DNA of 48,415 nt from Caldilineae bacterium (GTDB taxonomy: Bacteria > Chloroflexota > Anaerolineae > DUEN01). Each line of letters opens with the position of its first letter. Position 1 is the stretch's first letter. The position numbers and the translations under genes are program-made. Below the pieces are notes generated by a model. The model had not been told where the DNA came from. It worked only from the letters and a program-made list of their open reading frames with translations, and ran no database searches. Below, piece after piece: positions 46,326 to 48,415 of the stretch. Location: NCBI GenBank assembly GCA_011176545.1, contig DUEN01000130.1, positions 1-48,415 of the forward strand. The letters are read 5' to 3'.

Positions 46326-46597
46326 GCGAGAAGGCCGATGATACGTGATGACACACCGCGAAGAGGCTTTGGACTTCGCGGTCTTTTGTTATGAACGGGG
46401 TTTTACGGTCCATAGGGACACGTCGGGGTATTCCGGACATAGCGATGGGGTGACTTCATCAGGTTACCCGGAGGATCAGACACGTGGCTGGAGATCTGAG
46501 TGCGCATGTGTGTCCGCCTTTAAGACATGAACCTGCATCAGATCACCATGGATAAAGTCGCTGAACCCCGGCGTGGAAGCCGGGGTTTTTGCTATAC
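46326..46597 (+). promoter_or_regulatory. RNase J leader with two intrinsic terminators and a multi-stem fold
   Basis: Terminator 1: ACCGCGAAG (46355-46363) and CTTCGCGGT (46374-46382), then CTTTTGTT. Terminator 2: AACCCCGGC (46564-46572) and GCCGGGGTT (46579-46587) with a T-run to 46590, ending 7 bp before the RNase J Shine-Dalgarno. Between them, GGACAC (46416-46421) can pair with GTGTCC (46510-46515), enclosing GGGTGAC/GTTACCC (46448-46469) and TCAGA/TCTGA stems. Both terminators must be passed to express the gene, which points to attenuation, perhaps with a small RNA made from terminator 1. No known riboswitch class recognised. Confidence 0.6.
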
Positions 46598-46611
46598 GGA
46601 GGTAAATGAAA

Positions 46612-48261
46612 ATGAGTAAAGTATTACGCATCGTTCCCTTAGGAGGATTGGGGGAAATCGGAAAGAACATGATGGCCGTCGAGTATGGCCAGGATATATT
46701 GATCATCGATGTCGGGGTCATGTTCCCCGAAAACGATATGCTGGGCATCGACCTGGTGATCCCCGACTGGACTTATCTGCGAGACAAGTTCGATCGGGTG
46801 GTCGGCATCGTCATCACCCATGGTCATGAGGATCACATCGGGGCCCTGCCCTATCTGCTGCGGGAGATGCGGGCGCCGATCTATGCCACCCGACTGGCGC
46901 TTGGGTTCATCGAGAACAAGTTGAAGCGACAGGGGTTGGCGAAAGCGGTTGAGCAGCACGCGGTCCAGGTAGGCGACCAGGTCACCATCGGCACCTTCCA
47001 GGTGGAGTTCCTGGCGATGAATCACTCCATCCCGGACGGTGTGGGGCTGGCCATTCGGACGCCGGCCGGCCTGTTGATCCATTCCGGCGACTTCAAGTTC
47101 GACTACACGCCTACGCAGGGGGTGGGCGCGGACTTCGGACGGCTGGCCGAGCTGAGCCGCGAGGGAGTGCTGGCGTTGTTAGCGGACTCGACCGGAGCCG
47201 AGCGCCCAGGGTTCACCCCCTCGGAGAAGGTGATCGATCCCGTCTTTGACGAGATCTTCCGGGAGGCGCCAGGGCGGATCATCATCGCCACCTTCTCATC
47301 GCTGATCTCGCGGGTTCAGCAGGTGATCAACTGCGCCGCGCGTCACGGCCGCAAGGTCGCGTTGGCCGGATATTCCCTGCTGGAAAACGTCCGCATGGCG
47401 CAGAAGTTGGGGTATTTGGAAGTGCCCGCGGGGGTGTTGGTGCCCCTGGATGCGACCCGACGGCTGCCACCGAAACAGGTCACTCTGTTGGTCACGGGGA
47501 GCCAGGGGGAGCCCGGCGCGGCATTGGCGCGCATCGCGCGGGGCGAACATCGCGATATCGACATCGTCCCCGGCGACACGGTTATCCTGTCGGCCAATCC
47601 CATCCCGGGCAATGAAGAGGTCGTCGCCCGCGTCATCAACAAGCTGTTCCAGCGCGGCGCGGAAGTCATCTACCCGCCGCTGGCGCAGGTCCATGTCTCC
47701 GGGCACGCGAGCCAAGAGGAGCAAAAGCTGCTCCTGGCCCTGACGAAACCGAAGTATTTCATCCCCATCCACGGGGAGCTGCGCCATCTGCACGCGCACG
47801 CGCGCACGGCCAAAGCGGTGGGCATGCCGCCGGAGAACATCTTTATCGTTGAGAACGGCACCGTGATCGAGTTCGAGGATGGCGTGGGCCGGATAGGCGA
47901 ACGCGTCCCTGGCGGATACGTCTTCGTGGATGGCAGCGGCGTAGGTGACGTTGGGCCGGCTGTGCTGCGGGATAGGGAAGCCCTCGCCCGCGATGGGTTC
48001 GTCATCGCCGTCGTCCCCGTCGATCAGGCCACGGGCGAGCCGATCGGCCAGCCGGCGATCGTGAGCCGGGGCTTCGTCTACGTCCGGGAGTCCAGCGAGC
48101 TGTTGGAGGAAGCGGCCCGCCGGGTGGAGCAGGCGTTGCTCAACAATGGGTATTGCTCCCCGCGAGCCGTTGAGATGACCGTCAAGGACGTGCTGGGGAA
48201 ATTCCTGTACGATGAGACGCATCGCCGTCCCATGATCCTCCCGGTCATCACGGAGATATAA
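46612..48261 (+). CDS. rnj: Ribonuclease J
   Basis: A 549-residue metallo-beta-lactamase/beta-CASP ribonuclease (5'-3' exonuclease and endonuclease) central to RNA turnover. It starts LRIVPLGGLGEIGKNMMAVEYG, with metal motif THGHEDHIGALPYLL, MNHSIPDGVGLAI, HSGDFKFDYTP, LADSTGAERPGFTPSE, and the beta-CASP part with TGSQGEPGAALARIA and HVSGHASQEEQKLLL, then KPKYFIPIHGELRHLHAHA. ATG at 46612 has optimal spacing (9 nt) from GGAGG; the ATG at 46606 is only 3 nt from it. The C-terminal domain is complete. Confidence 0.96.
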   Translation: MSKVLRIVPLGGLGEIGKNMMAVEYGQDILIIDVGVMFPENDMLGIDLVIPDWTYLRDKFDRVVGIVITHGHEDHIGALPYLLREMRAPIYATRLALGFIENKLKRQGLAKAVEQHAVQVGDQVTIGTFQVEFLAMNHSIPDGVGLAIRTPAGLLIHSGDFKFDYTPTQGVGADFGRLAELSREGVLALLADSTGAERPGFTPSEKVIDPVFDEIFREAPGRIIIATFSSLISRVQQVINCAARHGRKVALAGYSLLENVRMAQKLGYLEVPAGVLVPLDATRRLPPKQVTLLVTGSQGEPGAALARIARGEHRDIDIVPGDTVILSANPIPGNEEVVARVINKLFQRGAEVIYPPLAQVHVSGHASQEEQKLLLALTKPKYFIPIHGELRHLHAHARTAKAVGMPPENIFIVENGTVIEFEDGVGRIGERVPGGYVFVDGSGVGDVGPAVLRDREALARDGFVIAVVPVDQATGEPIGQPAIVSRGFVYVRESSELLEEAARRVEQALLNNGYCSPRAVEMTVKDVLGKFLYDETHRRPMILPVITEI

Positions 48262-48289
48262 GTCGTCCGAAAAGGCGCAAGTTGTTAAC

Positions 48290-48415
48290 GTAGGGGCGCA
48301 CGGCCTGTCATCCGCTGTAGTGTTGGACCTCTATAAATGAGACGCTGTATAATTGGACCTCAGGGGACAAGGAGCCGAGTGAAGAAGAGACGGGCCTGAG
48401 ATGAAAGAGTTGCAG
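48290..48415. mobile_element. Possible left end of an insertion sequence, interrupting a REP palindrome
   Basis: The REP-type arm GTAGGGGCGCACGGCC (48290-48305) is normally completed by its inverse but here breaks into TGTCATCCGC at 48306. The following sequence carries two copies of TTGGACCTC (48323-48331 and 48353-48361) 30 bp apart, like transposase binding sites, and a possible start codon ATG at 48401 (MKELQ) that runs off the window. The family of IS cannot be told from this much. Confidence 0.35.

Noticed and set aside
46415-46525. Possible tRNA-like or selC-like fold in the RNase J leader
   Set aside because: There is an acceptor-like stem and a TTCA-containing loop, but no T-loop GTTCGA pattern and no proper anticodon arm.

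Overview
The window (48.4 kb, visibly GC-rich, no rRNA or tRNA gene that I could recognise) looks like a chromosomal segment of a member of the Chloroflexota, probably an anaerobic or facultative Anaerolineae-like organism. This rests on gene content and style rather than on any search: a Rex redox repressor, T-box control, RNase J, a Bacillus-type SOS box, secreted proteins with long Thr-Pro-Ser-rich linkers, a Cas4-like membrane nuclease with a translin gene, an aldehyde:ferredoxin oxidoreductase, and many REP-like palindromes between genes.

Region 1 (1-13.9 kb, nearly all minus strand). After the tail of an alpha-L-rhamnosidase-like gene comes a long minus-strand array. It starts at a strong promoter (13875-13903) followed by a T-box leader whose specifier codon reads UGG (Trp). 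It then runs through a LivK-H-M-G-F type amino-acid ABC transporter, a 4Fe-4S ferredoxin, a creatininase-family amidohydrolase, a broken D-aminoacylase start, a peptide-type ABC importer (binding protein and two permeases, no ATPases), an aldehyde:ferredoxin oxidoreductase and a tandem TIGR04076-like protein. The peptide/creatininase block (about 3.1-7.7 kb) has lower GC than both sides and appears to have been inserted between the ferredoxin and the oxidoreductase. Both substrate-binding-protein genes are followed by a strong hairpin before their permease genes.

Region 2 (14-27 kb). An ASCH-domain protein and epoxyqueuosine reductase QueG lie convergent to rex. A GAF-PAS histidine kinase and an OmpR-type response regulator follow. 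Then come a GT-C type membrane glycosyltransferase, a Thr-Pro-rich anchored protein, a zinc alcohol dehydrogenase, an aldo/keto reductase and methionyl-tRNA synthetase.

Region 3 (27-33.6 kb). A compact operon on the minus strand carries a translin-family protein, a small membrane protein resembling the N-terminal part of a Cas4-like nuclease, an L,D-transpeptidase, and the catalytic part of the Cas4-like nuclease. Upstream are a DUF3467 protein and ssb under a probable LexA box. A TetR regulator, an exosortase and an EpsI protein form a coupled set. A divergent polytopic membrane protein follows.

Region 4 (33.6-48.4 kb). gyrB and mutS2 lie between repeat clusters, including a 172-bp MITE-like element with a 10-bp terminal inverted repeat and an 8-bp target duplication. 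Next is an envelope polysaccharide/glycolipid set on the minus strand (MGDG-synthase-like glycosyltransferase, M20 peptidase, polyprenyl sugar-phosphate transferase, two GT4 enzymes, an MFS transporter). RNase J follows, behind a long leader with two intrinsic terminators. The window ends in what looks like the left end of an insertion sequence.

Starts were adjusted from the longest open frame wherever a Shine-Dalgarno site or the family N-terminus favoured an internal codon. All function calls are from reading motifs; no similarity search was run.
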